DNA of 64,000 nt from Strongylocentrotus droebachiensis (Eukaryota > Echinodermata > Echinoidea > Camarodonta > Strongylocentrotidae): positions 166,176 to 230,175 of the forward strand of contig JAVYIG010002746.1 of NCBI GenBank assembly GCA_035222895.1, in the 5' to 3' direction. Of this stretch, positions 44,507 to 54,999 are shown one piece after another (position 1 is the stretch's first letter; every line of letters begins with the position of its first letter). Both the position numbers and the translations under genes were made by a program. The notes below the pieces were generated by a model. It had not been told where the DNA came from, did not search any database, and worked only from the letters and a program-made list of their open reading frames with translations.

Positions 44507-45021
44507 CTAAGAACATGAAATAATAACAAAGAATTATAGTTAAACTTTTAAAAAGATATGACAAGGAGGTAGGATTAGCTTATGTCTTAGCTCATTGGTT
44601 GTGACCACGGTTTTGAAAAGCAAGCACTCCCTCCCGAAGAAATTTCGTGAAATGTTTTTTTAATTTTTTTTTATAGCAAGACACTCGTAAACGTATGGCT
44701 CTCATTGTTTTTCACTCCCTCCTAACTAAGTTAACTAATGAATGATTGAAAGATCGCAATAAATCAGGAACGGCAACATTATCTACATCAAGTTTACTTT
44801 TCTCTTGTTCATATATCTCCCGTCATAATTTATGACAAGATTCAAATTATCACGGCTTTTGTAGAAGTTGTCCAAATCCAAATCCGATTTTCTTCTGCTT
44901 TGGTCACACTTTCACACACAGCCTAGCCGTTTCGCGACCAGAAAATAAAAGGACAAGAGAAAAAAAGAAAGAAAGAATGGAATAGAGGAAGAAAGAACAA
45001 AAGGGAGGAAATAAAGCCCAC

Positions 45022-45032
45022 CTTCTGTTCAT
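45022..45032 (-). CDS. Possible first coding exon of the SEA-HYR gene (Met-Asn-Arg-)
   Basis: The exon ending at 44506 has an in-frame stop just upstream of its acceptor, so a start exon is needed upstream. About 520 bp away, an ATG is followed by AAC AGA AG and a GTGGGC donor. It joins in phase if the second AG of the downstream TTAGAG acceptor is used, giving M-N-R-R-I-Y-Y-Y. This rests only on a short phase match, and the true start may be further right. Confidence 0.22.
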
Positions 45033-45640
45033 TCCATACCGTGTATATACCATAAAACCAACTAACTCCCTCAGTACGCCTTTATAGGGTCTAATAGCGT
45101 TGGAATGCCGATTGCATACACAGTTTCGTCTTATTAGGGGAGAGGCTATCTATACCGAATGTATTGAAAGGATTTAAATATATATATATCCTGCGCTCCA
45201 AAAGGACAGCCTACAATACAAACATTTTGTTATGATTTCAGGAGTATGCTTTTTAAAATGTGTAAATGGCTGATTTTTATTAGGAATACCCTTCCATATG
45301 ATTTTTTTTAATTGTTTTTACTGCTAGAGAAAGATTGTTTAAAACATTTTCCTCACAATTAGAGGGGAGCTTTCCTCCCAAACCCCAACTAGGCCTCCCC
45401 TTATCTTTAGGCTTGAATTTCTTTAAAAACTGAGGGAATACATGTAAAATATCTTAAATTAATCAGGGGAAATAATTGGGGGCATATCCCCCCGCATTTT
45501 TTTTTCAGGAACATCATCCCCTCCCCCCAAAATGCAAAGTTCTGCATGTCAAAACGTACATTTTTCACGCTCTTTTTTTTGTTGTTACATTTATTGTAAT
45601 GCAAATTCTGTTTCCTTTACTTATCAACTATTTTCCTTCT

Positions 45641-45710
45641 AAACCGTTTAGAGGCAATATGCAATTTGCGCTATAGAAATACCTTATAATTATTATTATT
45701 ACCATTATAG
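45641..45710 (+). mobile_element. SINE 3' tail remnant
   Basis: AAACCGTTTAGAGGCAATATG...TTTGCGCTATAGAAATAC then (ATT)n; matches the GCGCTATA-(ATT)n tail plan of the other SINEs. Confidence 0.65.
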
Positions 45711-45749
45711 TATGCAGAGTTATCATACTGCATAATGCAAATTCTTCTT

Positions 45750-45831
45750 GTTTGTGTGTGTGTGCGTGTGCTTTATATGTGTGGGAGTGTGGTCGGGTGG
45801 TGTGTGTGTCAGTGTGTGTGGGTGTGTGTGT
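45750..45831. repeat. (TG)n microsatellite
   Basis: Interrupted GT repeats directly before the first member of the direct duplication. Confidence 0.9.
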
Positions 45832-45832
45832 C

Positions 45833-46317
45833 TACGACATGCCTCAAGTCAAGATGTCATACGACTTATGGAGAACCTGAGTTTCCAGCTACCCCAAATT
45901 CATGATTTTGTTTGTGATTACAAGGAGACCTACCACGATCTGTTTTCAGAAAAGTATTTTTTACTTCATAGATGTGCTACAGTGTGTGAAGCAAAAAGCG
46001 AGCTACATGTATTGTTTTCAATGGAAATCACGTTTCGACAATCTTCGTTTGAATCCTACAGCTCTAAATCGAGCACTTCATTACGCCAGGAAGGAAAAAG
46101 TTTTATGTAACAAGTGTAAAGCTCTCGTTTCTACTACGACATGCCTCAAGTCAAGATGTCATACGACTTATGGAGAACCTGAGTTTCCAGCTACCCCTAA
46201 TTCATGATTTTGTTTGTGATTACAAGGAGACCTACCACGGTCTGTTTTCAGATAAGTATTTTTTACAGTGTGTGAAGCAAAAAGCGAGCTACATGTATTG
46301 TTTTCACTGGAAATCAG
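45833..46317. repeat. Direct duplication, ~190-bp copies 302 bp apart
   Basis: TACGACATGCCTCAAGTCAA... occurs from 45833 and again from 46135, both running through AAAGCGAGCTACATGTATTG. The second copy lacks about 18 bp present in the first. Function unknown. Confidence 0.9.
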
Positions 46318-46836
46318 TTGTAGATTAAATTATGTGCAAGTTAATGTGAATACTTTTTTCAGCCAAAAGAAGAGATTAATAAGATACTAAAGGCAAGCGC
46401 TACCTACAAGAGCATATTATGATTGTGTAGAATTGTACGAATGAGCAGCGAGATTCACCCTAACTCAGACAGTAACTGCAACCAGGATTGACTTATAAAC
46501 TTCAAAGTGATTGTCAGGCATGGACACAGAATAACATAATGTGCAGCCATTTAATAGGTCAAAGACCATTTTGTTACTGTAAAATAGGTTCCTATGACAA
46601 AGATGAATAATATTCCAAGATTTGCTTTATGCCTTTCATATCATTCTTGTAAACAAAAAAAAAGAGTGTGGTAATAGCTGATGAGTTATGTAATCAAGAA
46701 TGTTACACCAATCAATTTGTTATTAAGATTTCTCTTTTCCCTAGGAAATTGAGAAAAGAAAAGTACAAGCTATAAAGTATTGTGAACTATACATTGGCCA
46801 ATGTGAAGTGTATGGGTCAAACTAGCCTGTCAGGTA

Positions 46837-47680
46837 CACTCTAAGAAAAAAGGGTGCAAAAAAGGGTGCAAAATAAGAGTTTGCACCCTTTACATAAAAA
46901 TGAACCCTATTGAAGGAAAAGGGGTTAAAAAAAGGGTGCAATATAAGATTTTGCACCCTTCCCACAAAAATGAACCCTAACGACCCAAAAAGGTGCAAAA
47001 TAAAAGTTTGCATATTGCATGCATATTCATGATTACTTTCCACGTGTTCACATAAAAATACATTTATCATATGATTTGTTAAGCAAATTATGATAATGCA
47101 CATCAATTTTGTGATTTGTATTTTCCTTCGGCAATCATTAACCAATAGATTATTTTGTCTGATCATGTTACAATTACATTCACGTTTTAGCAATATATAT
47201 ATTGATTATATGATTACTAACCAAGAAACATCATGCATGTTTAATATGTATTTGTGTACGAGCAAATGTCACGAGTATTCCTCGATGATGGGTGCAGGAT
47301 TGCACCTTTTAAAGGGTGCATGATTGAACCCCTTAAGGTGCTGCTATTGCATCGGTTTGCACCCCTAAAGGAGCAGGATTGAACCATTAAGGGTACTAAT
47401 ATGTCTCCTAAAAGGTGCATTCTGGCACCCTCCTAAAGGGTGCAGGATTTAACCCCTAAAGGTGCTGCTATTGTTGCATCGGTTTGCACCCCTAAAGGTG
47501 CAGGATTGAACCATAAAGGGTACTAACATTTCCCCAAAAAGGTTCAATCTGGCACCCTTTTGAAGGGTGCAGGATTGCACCTTTAAAAAGGGTGCAGGAT
47601 TTAACCCCTAAAGGTGCTGCTATTGTTGCATCGGTTTGAACCCCTAAAGGTGCATAGTTGCACCATTTTTTCTTAGTGTG
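46837..47680. mobile_element. 844-bp element with CACTCTAAGAAAAAA ends and internal AAGGGTGCA minirepeats
   Basis: Left CACTCTAAGAAAAAAGGGTG; right CACCATTTTTTCTTAGTGTG, with TA at both outer flanks. Both subterminal zones are packed with AGGGTGCA / TGCACCCTT words in both orientations. The right part repeats a ~120-bp block containing CCTAAAGGTGCTGCTATTG. No coding sequence. Confidence 0.75.
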
Positions 47681-49162
47681 TATATGAGAGTGATCTTTGT
47701 TTAATGTATATAAATATATAGGCCTACATATTTTGTTTGCTTGTTTAGTTTTAAAGAAATGATACAAAAATTGAGAAGATTCTCTTTAGGGTATGCAATC
47801 ATGATTGGTGAGAGAGCCTGTCCGTTCATCATTTGTAACTCATGATATGCAAAGTATATAACTTGGTATAATGATATAAAATGGCAGCGGGATTGTATTA
47901 CAATCCTAGGCACGCCTTAAGTGAGAGGAGACATTTCCTTCACGAGGTGCTTATACAATATATCGACTAGTTCAATATTTTTAAACACAGTCTATGTAAA
48001 TTCAAATAGGTGGGTAGATGATTGGATGCTCTTTTGAACGTCCGCTTTCTTTCACGATGTATATTGCAACGCCTTTATACAATGCCATAGTATCTTTATA
48101 TTACAATGAGCTTTATTTCGATAACGCATTCTATGTAAATTCACATCTTAGTAAATGACTGATACATATTTAAAACTTTTTCTGTAAAGTGAAAACAATT
48201 CGAGTATCTGGATAATGGTCCGATATGTTCACCCAGCCAAAACTATTTTTTTTTAAAGCCAGGTGGTGGTGTGATGTTTTGAGAGGGAGGAACGTGTTGG
48301 GATCCGGTATGCATGCTTGCCTATCATTATGTCGGGCTGACGTTTGGTGTTCTTTCGAGTTGTCGGGAACGCCCTTTAGGAGTTTTTTGTACGGAGTGCA
48401 TACAAAATGATCAGGTGCGTGAGCCGGTCTATTCATTCATGGGTGAGGCATATTATGCAAATTATAGAACTTGGTAAATGATAGCATGATGGGTTCGGTT
48501 TGCACGAACAGTTTATTGGGATGCCGAACTGGTGTCGTTTGGGGGAATTTGGTTTATTGGGATCGTGTTTTTATTGTTAATTAGAAGGTGCGTATTGTGA
48601 TTAGGTACGCGGGCCGGTCAATTCACTCTAATGCATTTTAGGAAAATCATTTAACTTAGTTATGACGAGCGGGTTCCGTAATACAATTCAAGGCATTTGT
48701 TAAGGGATAAAAGCTCTTTGTAATATATATATATATATATATATTTTTTTTTTTTATTAGATTACGGTTATATAACAATACAACGTATTTCTCATCGACT
48801 TGTGCAAAAAGAAATGTTTAGAATTGAGATGAGGAGTTCTGTCATTGGTCTAGTTAAATTGACAGGGAAAGGGGGAGGCTCTTGCTCTCGGATGTTTACG
48901 TACACCGAAGAGCAGATTTGGGTTGTTTTGTGTGGGGTTGTTGTGTGTGTAGTGAATATGCTTGTGTGTATGAATGCGTTGGGTTGTGTGGTACGGGGTG
49001 GATTCTGCTTACATTTTTTATATAATTCGACGATAAGTATGCATGTATGTTTGGCTGCAGATATTTTTTCTATACATTTGCTCACGGTGGAAATAGATTA
49101 TGTGGAAGTTTCTTTGGAGTTTATCGATGTAAGGTTTTGGATACAATTACACATAAAATAAC
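47681..49162. other. Sequence upstream of the LINE ORF, possibly its 5' UTR
   Basis: No ORF1-like zinc-knuckle or coiled-coil protein is seen. A T/G-rich open frame (48802-49161) abuts the LINE start codon but has no recognisable domain. A (TA)n-poly-T tract lies at 48721-48757. The LINE's 5' end could not be placed. Confidence 0.45.
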
Positions 49163-52100
49163 ATGGCAGTGAAATTATCTTTCATGACATTAAATGTTAG
49201 AGGAATAAGAGATAGGTTAAAAAGAGTGAATATTTTTGAATGGTGCAAAACTAAAAAGAATAGTATAATTTTCTTACAAGAAACATATAGTACAGTAGAG
49301 ATAGAAGAGCGGTGGAAACAAGATTGGGGAGGGCCAATGTTTTTTAGTCATGGGTCAAACCATAGTAGAGGGGTTCTTATTTTATTTTCTAATCATTTAG
49401 ATTTTGAAGAAAAAAAAAATAAAGTAGATGAAGAGGGGAGATACATTATTTTTAAAGGTGAAATACAAAGGGTTAAAATGCTTTTGGTTAATGTTTATTT
49501 TCCAACGAGAGATAAAGAAACTTTACAAATTGATTTTTTGAAGAAGTTAGATGAAAGTATTTGTGATCAGTGTGATCGGGACTATTTAGTTTTATTAGGA
49601 GGTGATTTCAATAGTATATTGGATGGAAAATTAGATTATGTGGGGTCAAAAACACCGGTGAAATCTCGGGTTATTGATTTGATTAAGGAATTTTTAAATA
49701 AATACGATTTAGAAGATATATGGAGGAAAAAAAATCCGAATGTAAAGCAATTTACTTTTCGACAAAATTGGCCGGTTGTGCAAAGCCGTTTAGATTATTG
49801 GTTTATACCTTGTAGTGTTGAAAAATTGGTGGGTACGTGTGAGATTTTGACATCTATTACACCAGATCATTCTGGCGTTAGGCTAGAATTTAATGATTTG
49901 GTTGATAAGTTTGTTTTTGGGAAATCATATTGGAAATTTAACAGTAGTTTATGTATGGATAAAGATTTTGTTGAAGAGATGAATAAGGAAATACAGAAAT
50001 TAAAAGCTGAATGGTCATTACAGATTTTGAATAAATTAGTATTTTGGGATTTTTTAAAGATGAAAATGAGAGAATTCATTATAACATACTCGCGGAAAAA
50101 GGCAAAAGCAAGGAGGGTTGAAATAGAACTGTTAGAGAAACAAATCAAGGATTTAGAAGGCGAACTGGTAGTGGGACCCACTAAATATATTGTTGATTGT
50201 ATTGAGGAGAAAAGGGATAAACTAAATAAATTGTATGATTTTTCTCGACAGGGCATTAAAATAAGATCAAGAGCAGCTTGGTTTGAAGATGGAGAAAACA
50301 ATACGCAATATTTTGAACAGTTGTTAAAATCGAATAAAAGGAAAAGTGTAATTAGGGAGGTGTACAAAGAAAATGGGGAAACTACTAGAGATAAGGAGGA
50401 AATTTTAAAGGAAATTAAACTATTTTATAAAGATTTATATTCTTTAAGGGCTGATATAAATCAAAACGACCCTTTCTTTTTTAATGATATTTCAAAGTTA
50501 AATGAAGACAATAGGGAAAACTGTGAAGGTAAATTAACTAAAGATGAATGTTTGAAAGTTTTAAAAGAAATGAAATTGAATAAAACCCCGGGAAAGGATG
50601 GGTTAACAGTTGAATTTTACTATACTTTTTGGCCAGCTTTGGGTGATTTGTTAGTAGAAGTATTGAATGAAACATACGAAAGGGGGGAATTAACGGCATC
50701 TCAAAAACAAGGGGTAATTACCTTAATTGAGAAGGAAGCGAAAGATACTCTCCATATAAAAAATTATCGACCCATCACGCTTTTGAATGTAGATTATAAA
50801 ATTGTATCTAAAGTTCTAGCAAAAAGAATGAAAGAGGTTTTAAATGAAATAATTCATCATGATCAAGTTGGATATATAAAAGATAGAAATATTGGGGAAG
50901 CTGTACGATTGATAGATGACATGTTATTTTATTCTATGCATTATGGGGAACAAGGGAAAGGGTTTTTGTGTGCAGTGGATTTTGAGAAAGCTTTCGACTC
51001 TGTATCTCATAGATATTTATTTCAAATATTGAAATTGTTCGGTTTTGGAGATTCATTTTGCTCTTGGGTAAAATTATTGTATAAAGGGATAAGTAGTTGT
51101 GTTATGAACGGTGGTCACTCCACGGGGTATTTTGAAATAGAAAGGGGAGTAAGGCAAGGGGATCCATTATCGCCATATTTGTTTTTGGTTGCCATCGAAA
51201 TTTTGGCGCATGCAGTAAGGAGGGACAACGGTATTAAAGGGATTACATTTGGAAAATCTGAAATTAGGCAAGTGTTATATGCAGATGATATGACAATATT
51301 TTTGAAGGATATTGATTCGGTTAGAAGGTTGCAATATATTTTTGAATCATTTGAACAAGTTAGTGGTCTTAAAGTGAATAAAACAAAGACACATTTTATG
51401 TGGATGGGTGAGGATGAGAACAAACCTGATGGGCCTTTATTTGGAAATTTGGTTAAGGAAATACATATTTTAGGGGTTAGTTATTCATTAGATCGAAGAT
51501 TAAAAGATGATTTGAATTATAAAGAAATTTTACGTAAAATAAAAAAATTGCTTGTATGGTGGAAACAAAGAGATTTAACTATTATGGGTAAAATACATTT
51601 GCTAAAAACTTATGCGCTTTCAAAATTAAATTATATTTCATCTCTCGTTATTGTCCCTCATTGGGTATACAAAGAAGTTGCAAAAATTTCATTTGAATTC
51701 ATATGGAAGGGGAAAGATAGAATTAAACGGGCAATAATGTATCAGGATTATGACTTTGGAGGATTAAGAATGATTAATTTTGAAATGTCCGTTAAAATAC
51801 AGCGCATAATGTGGATAAAACGTCTTTTATATGGAGAGAAAAGTTTGGGATGGAAATTGTTTTTTGATCATTGCTTACAGTTTGTGGGTGGTAGATTTAT
51901 TTTTGTATGTGATTATGATTTAAAAAAGATTAAACTCGTTTTAGATATTCCACCATACTATATGGAAATGTTGCAAGCATGGCAAGAGACAAGTAATTTA
52001 AGATATTTGGAGGGTTATGTTAATCCAATTATTTTTAATAATCAGAATATATGTATAAATGGAAAAAGTATATTTGATAGATACTTGTTTGAAAGAGGGA

Positions 52101-52837
52101 TTGTTCAACTGAATCATTTGGTTGAGAAAGGTCATGTTAAGTCTGTTAAATATTTTATGAACCTCGGTATGAAAGGTAATAATTTGCTTATGATTATTGA
52201 TATTTATGATGCGATACCCAGGTTATGGAAGGATGATTCAGGGTTAATAGAATTCCTCGAGGTTGATTTGATAAGCTTTAATACTTATTTCCATATTTCT
52301 AGTAAAAAAATACAGTTTGTGGATGTGGGTTCAAGAACAATCTATGATTATTTTATCAAAGCACTGCAACAAACGTATGATTTGCAGGTAAGGGATGGGC
52401 AAAATGATTATGATTTTATAGATAAAGAATTAAAAGAAATATTTGTAAGACCAAGAATTACTATACTCATTAGAAAACAACGTGAATTTCAATTTAAATT
52501 ATTGCATGGAGCCATATACACTAATGAGCATCTTCATAGATTTGGTTTTGTTGGTGATAATTTATGTTCGTTTTGTAAGCAGGAAATAGAAACATACAAA
52601 CATTTATTTTTATCTTGTGGGAGCGTTCAAAGGATATGGCAGGCTTTAATACAACTTTTTGAGTTAGATGAAATTAAAGATTTAGAATGGCGAGATATAT
52701 TTGTTGGGTTGGTAGGTAGTTCATATAGAATAAAAATGTGTAATACTATCATTTTCATGGTGAAGTATGTTACATTTATGTCAAGATCGGGGGGGGCGAG
52801 TACTAACTTTAGAAAAGATGAAAAAAAGCATTTTTAA
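49163..52837 (+). CDS. LINE ORF2: endonuclease and reverse transcriptase, L1/Tx1 group
   Basis: 1,224 codons open without a stop. The N-terminal ~235 residues form an APE-type endonuclease: LNVRGI near residue 9, LQETY near 40, GGDFN near 146 and the PDHSGV motif near 233. The reverse transcriptase follows: TPGKDGLTVEFY near 474, RPITLLN, AVDFEKAFDS near 604, the RQGDPLSPYLF strand and catalytic YADD near 706. Near residue 1136, C-S-F-C...H-L-F-L-S-C forms a C-x2-C-x8-H-x4-C knuckle typical of L1/Tx1 elements. The product would nick target DNA and prime reverse transcription. Length fits a complete ORF2. The last ~17 residues look wrong: after a G8 run at 52789-52796 coding-like sequence moves to another frame and continues (K-M-K-K-S-I-F-K-Y-R-D-E-E-K) to a stop at 52925. 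No ORF1 was found. Confidence 0.93.
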   Translation: MAVKLSFMTLNVRGIRDRLKRVNIFEWCKTKKNSIIFLQETYSTVEIEERWKQDWGGPMFFSHGSNHSRGVLILFSNHLDFEEKKNKVDEEGRYIIFKGEIQRVKMLLVNVYFPTRDKETLQIDFLKKLDESICDQCDRDYLVLLGGDFNSILDGKLDYVGSKTPVKSRVIDLIKEFLNKYDLEDIWRKKNPNVKQFTFRQNWPVVQSRLDYWFIPCSVEKLVGTCEILTSITPDHSGVRLEFNDLVDKFVFGKSYWKFNSSLCMDKDFVEEMNKEIQKLKAEWSLQILNKLVFWDFLKMKMREFIITYSRKKAKARRVEIELLEKQIKDLEGELVVGPTKYIVDCIEEKRDKLNKLYDFSRQGIKIRSRAAWFEDGENNTQYFEQLLKSNKRKSVIREVYKENGETTRDKEEILKEIKLFYKDLYSLRADINQNDPFFFNDISKLNEDNRENCEGKLTKDECLKVLKEMKLNKTPGKDGLTVEFYYTFWPALGDLLVEVLNETYERGELTASQKQGVITLIEKEAKDTLHIKNYRPITLLNVDYKIVSKVLAKRMKEVLNEIIHHDQVGYIKDRNIGEAVRLIDDMLFYSMHYGEQGKGFLCAVDFEKAFDSVSHRYLFQILKLFGFGDSFCSWVKLLYKGISSCVMNGGHSTGYFEIERGVRQGDPLSPYLFLVAIEILAHAVRRDNGIKGITFGKSEIRQVLYADDMTIFLKDIDSVRRLQYIFESFEQVSGLKVNKTKTHFMWMGEDENKPDGPLFGNLVKEIHILGVSYSLDRRLKDDLNYKEILRKIKKLLVWWKQRDLTIMGKIHLLKTYALSKLNYISSLVIVPHWVYKEVAKISFEFIWKGKDRIKRAIMYQDYDFGGLRMINFEMSVKIQRIMWIKRLLYGEKSLGWKLFFDHCLQFVGGRFIFVCDYDLKKIKLVLDIPPYYMEMLQAWQETSNLRYLEGYVNPIIFNNQNICINGKSIFDRYLFERGIVQLNHLVEKGHVKSVKYFMNLGMKGNNLLMIIDIYDAIPRLWKDDSGLIEFLEVDLISFNTYFHISSKKIQFVDVGSRTIYDYFIKALQQTYDLQVRDGQNDYDFIDKELKEIFVRPRITILIRKQREFQFKLLHGAIYTNEHLHRFGFVGDNLCSFCKQEIETYKHLFLSCGSVQRIWQALIQLFELDEIKDLEWRDIFVGLVGSSYRIKMCNTIIFMVKYVTFMSRSGGASTNFRKDEKKHF

Positions 52838-52925
52838 GTATAGGGATGAGGAAAAGAAAATAGCAATTAAAATGGGAAAGCTGGGATCACATTTCTTAAA
52901 GTGGGAGCAGCTTAAGATTAATTAA

Positions 52926-53651
52926 GATTTGTTTTCTTCTCCACCGTGAGCCTGTTAAAAGCGTAACTCTATTTTGCGGCCTGGATAACTTATTTAGTAT
53001 ATTTTTCTTGAGTTGAGAATGTTGGCAGACATCCACTGAGTGAGTACTGTGTGTGGGGGGGGGGGGGGGGTGGGTGGGTGGGTGGGTGAGTATGTGTGTG
53101 GGTGGGTGAGTATGTTTGTGTGATAGAGGGTGAGTATGTTTGTGCGATGGAGGGGCAGGGAGGGGGCAGGGAGGGGGCAGGATGTTTCAGTAAAATTACC
53201 TCCAGATTTGTTTAAGTTTTTTTTTTGTAAGATTTTTTAATTTACAATTGACATATTATGTTTAGGTACTTATACGTCTACTTTGTTGCTAAGTTATATT
53301 ATACTGCAAATAAGTTTGTGTTTAATTACGTTTATGTAAAAGCATCAATATTGAACACGTTTATTTTATTCAATTGTATGTTATGGTTTGTATTACACAT
53401 CTGGAGAAATAAAACAAAATTGTTAAAAAAAAAAAAAAAAGTGTGTCGCATGGTGGGGGAGGGGTTAGTAGTGTGTTTGGTTGGATGGGGTTATTTGTTT
53501 TATGTTACAACTGATTTCATTTTTGTTCATCAATCGTACAAACTATGTAATGAATATGTTTTGAATTCGTGTCAAGATGAAAAAACAACTGTGTTTTATT
53601 TCTAAGATTGATTTGTATTGTTTGGAATCAATAAAAAAAACTATTGAAAAA
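52926..53651 (+). mobile_element. Probable LINE 3' UTR with G-rich microsatellite and A-rich end
   Basis: Contains a G18 and (GGGT)n tract at 53054-53095, AAATAAAAC plus A16 at 53407-53440, and ends in AATCAATAAAAAAAACTATTG before ordinary sequence. Two A-rich points make the exact 3' end ambiguous (53440 or about 53651). Confidence 0.55.
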
Positions 53652-53798
53652 ATGTATACCCGAATTTAATAGCTCAGCCGTCTCAAAATTCTAAGCACAT
53701 TGCACTACTGCCTCGAATCAGGTACTATGGATTATTATAATTGAGTATTATTGAATAAGATAAGCACTTTCACATTTCACGCACACTTAATTGCCAAC

Positions 53799-53965
53799 CT
53801 GTGTTCAAAGTTAAAGAGGACCAGGCTATCAATATGTGATGGAATGGGTGGTGATATCGATGCCAACACGAGCAATGCCAGCCCACACGTCATAACAGTA
53901 ATACTATAATTATGCCTCAGGTATTCAACTTGTGTATTCAGCTCGGTGTGTTCTTCTACATCAAG
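53799..53965 (-). CDS. Candidate exon of an unknown membrane protein
   Basis: Minus strand after CCTTTTTAGAG to a GTTGGC donor: L-D-V-E-E-H-T-E-L-N-T-Q-V-E-Y-L, then a hydrophobic stretch I-T-V-M-T-C-G-L-A-L-L-V-L-A-S-I, ending F-N-F-E-H-R. Composition looks coding, with an acidic amphipathic segment before a membrane helix. Not recognised; may be an exon of a neighbouring gene or chance. Confidence 0.35.
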
Positions 53966-54161
53966 CTCTAAAAAGGTATTGTATAAGTTTTTTGTAATAA
54001 TAAGACAATATTTATTCATCCGACACTGTAGATTTTATCGATGAATTTTGTCACACAAGCAGAGAAGAGAAAAAGAGAATATGGTACAGAAAATATAGAG
54101 TTAACGGAGTAACTTTAGAATAGCCCACCACAAAAATTGAGTAGACGTTCGTATGGTACGT

Positions 54162-54259
54162 ACCCAACGTTTTACTAATGAAGTTAAATCTGAAGACGTT
54201 TTTTAACTATAGTGTTAAAAAACGTCTTCAGATTTAACTTCATTAGTAAAACGTTGGGT
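54162..54259. repeat. Perfect 46-bp-arm hairpin
   Basis: Arms 54162-54207 and 54214-54259 are exact reverse complements around a 6-bp loop TATAGT. Confidence 0.92.
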
Positions 54260-54940
54260 CCCCAGTCGATAAAAAATAGGAAAAAAATAGGGTTCCTATT
54301 TTTTAATTTAATTATAAAAAGGATTCATTATTGTTAAATTCTTATTTTCATGCTACGTATTCATATATGTATTTGCAAAATCCAAAGTAAATAAAAGAAC
54401 CGACAGAACCGAAATGCGACAAATTCAGAATTATTCGAGTAATTATGCTATATTTCAACGAGGCCGCAGGCCGAAGTTGAAGTACTGCGGCCTGATGTAA
54501 TTTCTGACTTTGGAGGTGAATATATTTTATATTGTACAAGGAAAATACATTTGTTATATAACATTGGGCTATTTGCGATCCCTGTTCGACAGTCATATAA
54601 GTTATAATGCTCATTGGAAAATGTGTCCGTTCAAGAAAATTACAATTAGTTGACAAAGCTCTCCTGCTAGCCCCAAACGTTCGTACTCAAATGTATGTCT
54701 CTCGTGCATTCAAAGGAGATTTTCACCTCTTGAAAATGTCAACAAGACCATATATAGACCGTTTTATATATTCCTATTTAATGACCTACAAAATGTTCGT
54801 TTTTATAAGACGTACTTAATGCAAAATATAAATTCACTCAAATATTGTAGCGTGCGATTCGGTTCCTCCTTGCTTAATCGGTCACTATGTTCCGCTTAGT
54901 CCTATGTATTAAATTAGTCTTATTATGGAGTTGTACTTAC

Positions 54941-54952
54941 ATCTCGATGCAT
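54941..54952 (-). CDS. Possible start exon (M-H-R-D) for the candidate membrane protein
   Basis: ATG CAT CGA GAT followed by a consensus GTAAGT donor in phase 0, matching the phase of the exon at 53799-53965 if the second AG of TTAGAG is its acceptor. The open frame extends upstream of the ATG (E-E-A-R-V-N-E-V-K), so the start is unsure. Confidence 0.22.
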
Positions 54953-54999
54953 CTTGACCTCGTTAACTCTCGCTTCCTCTTTAGTTTGAAATATTACAA

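Larger units (their letters stand above)
44507..46836. other. Upstream region, no convincing gene
   Basis: Would hold the promoter and 5' exons of the SEA-HYR gene if these are close; only the weak exon at 45022 was found. Also contains a SINE tail near 45641, a (TG)n run at 45750-45830 and a direct duplication. Confidence 0.5.

Noticed and set aside
48802-49161. ORF1 of the LINE
   Set aside because: The 119-codon frame abuts ORF2 but lacks any coiled coil, RRM or zinc knuckle and has a low-complexity TG-rich composition.
49867-50367. Minus-strand 166-codon frame
   Set aside because: Antisense shadow of the LINE ORF2.
54348-54819. Overlapping ~100-codon and 70-codon frames on opposite strands
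   Set aside because: AT-rich sequence with no domain, codon bias or splice support.
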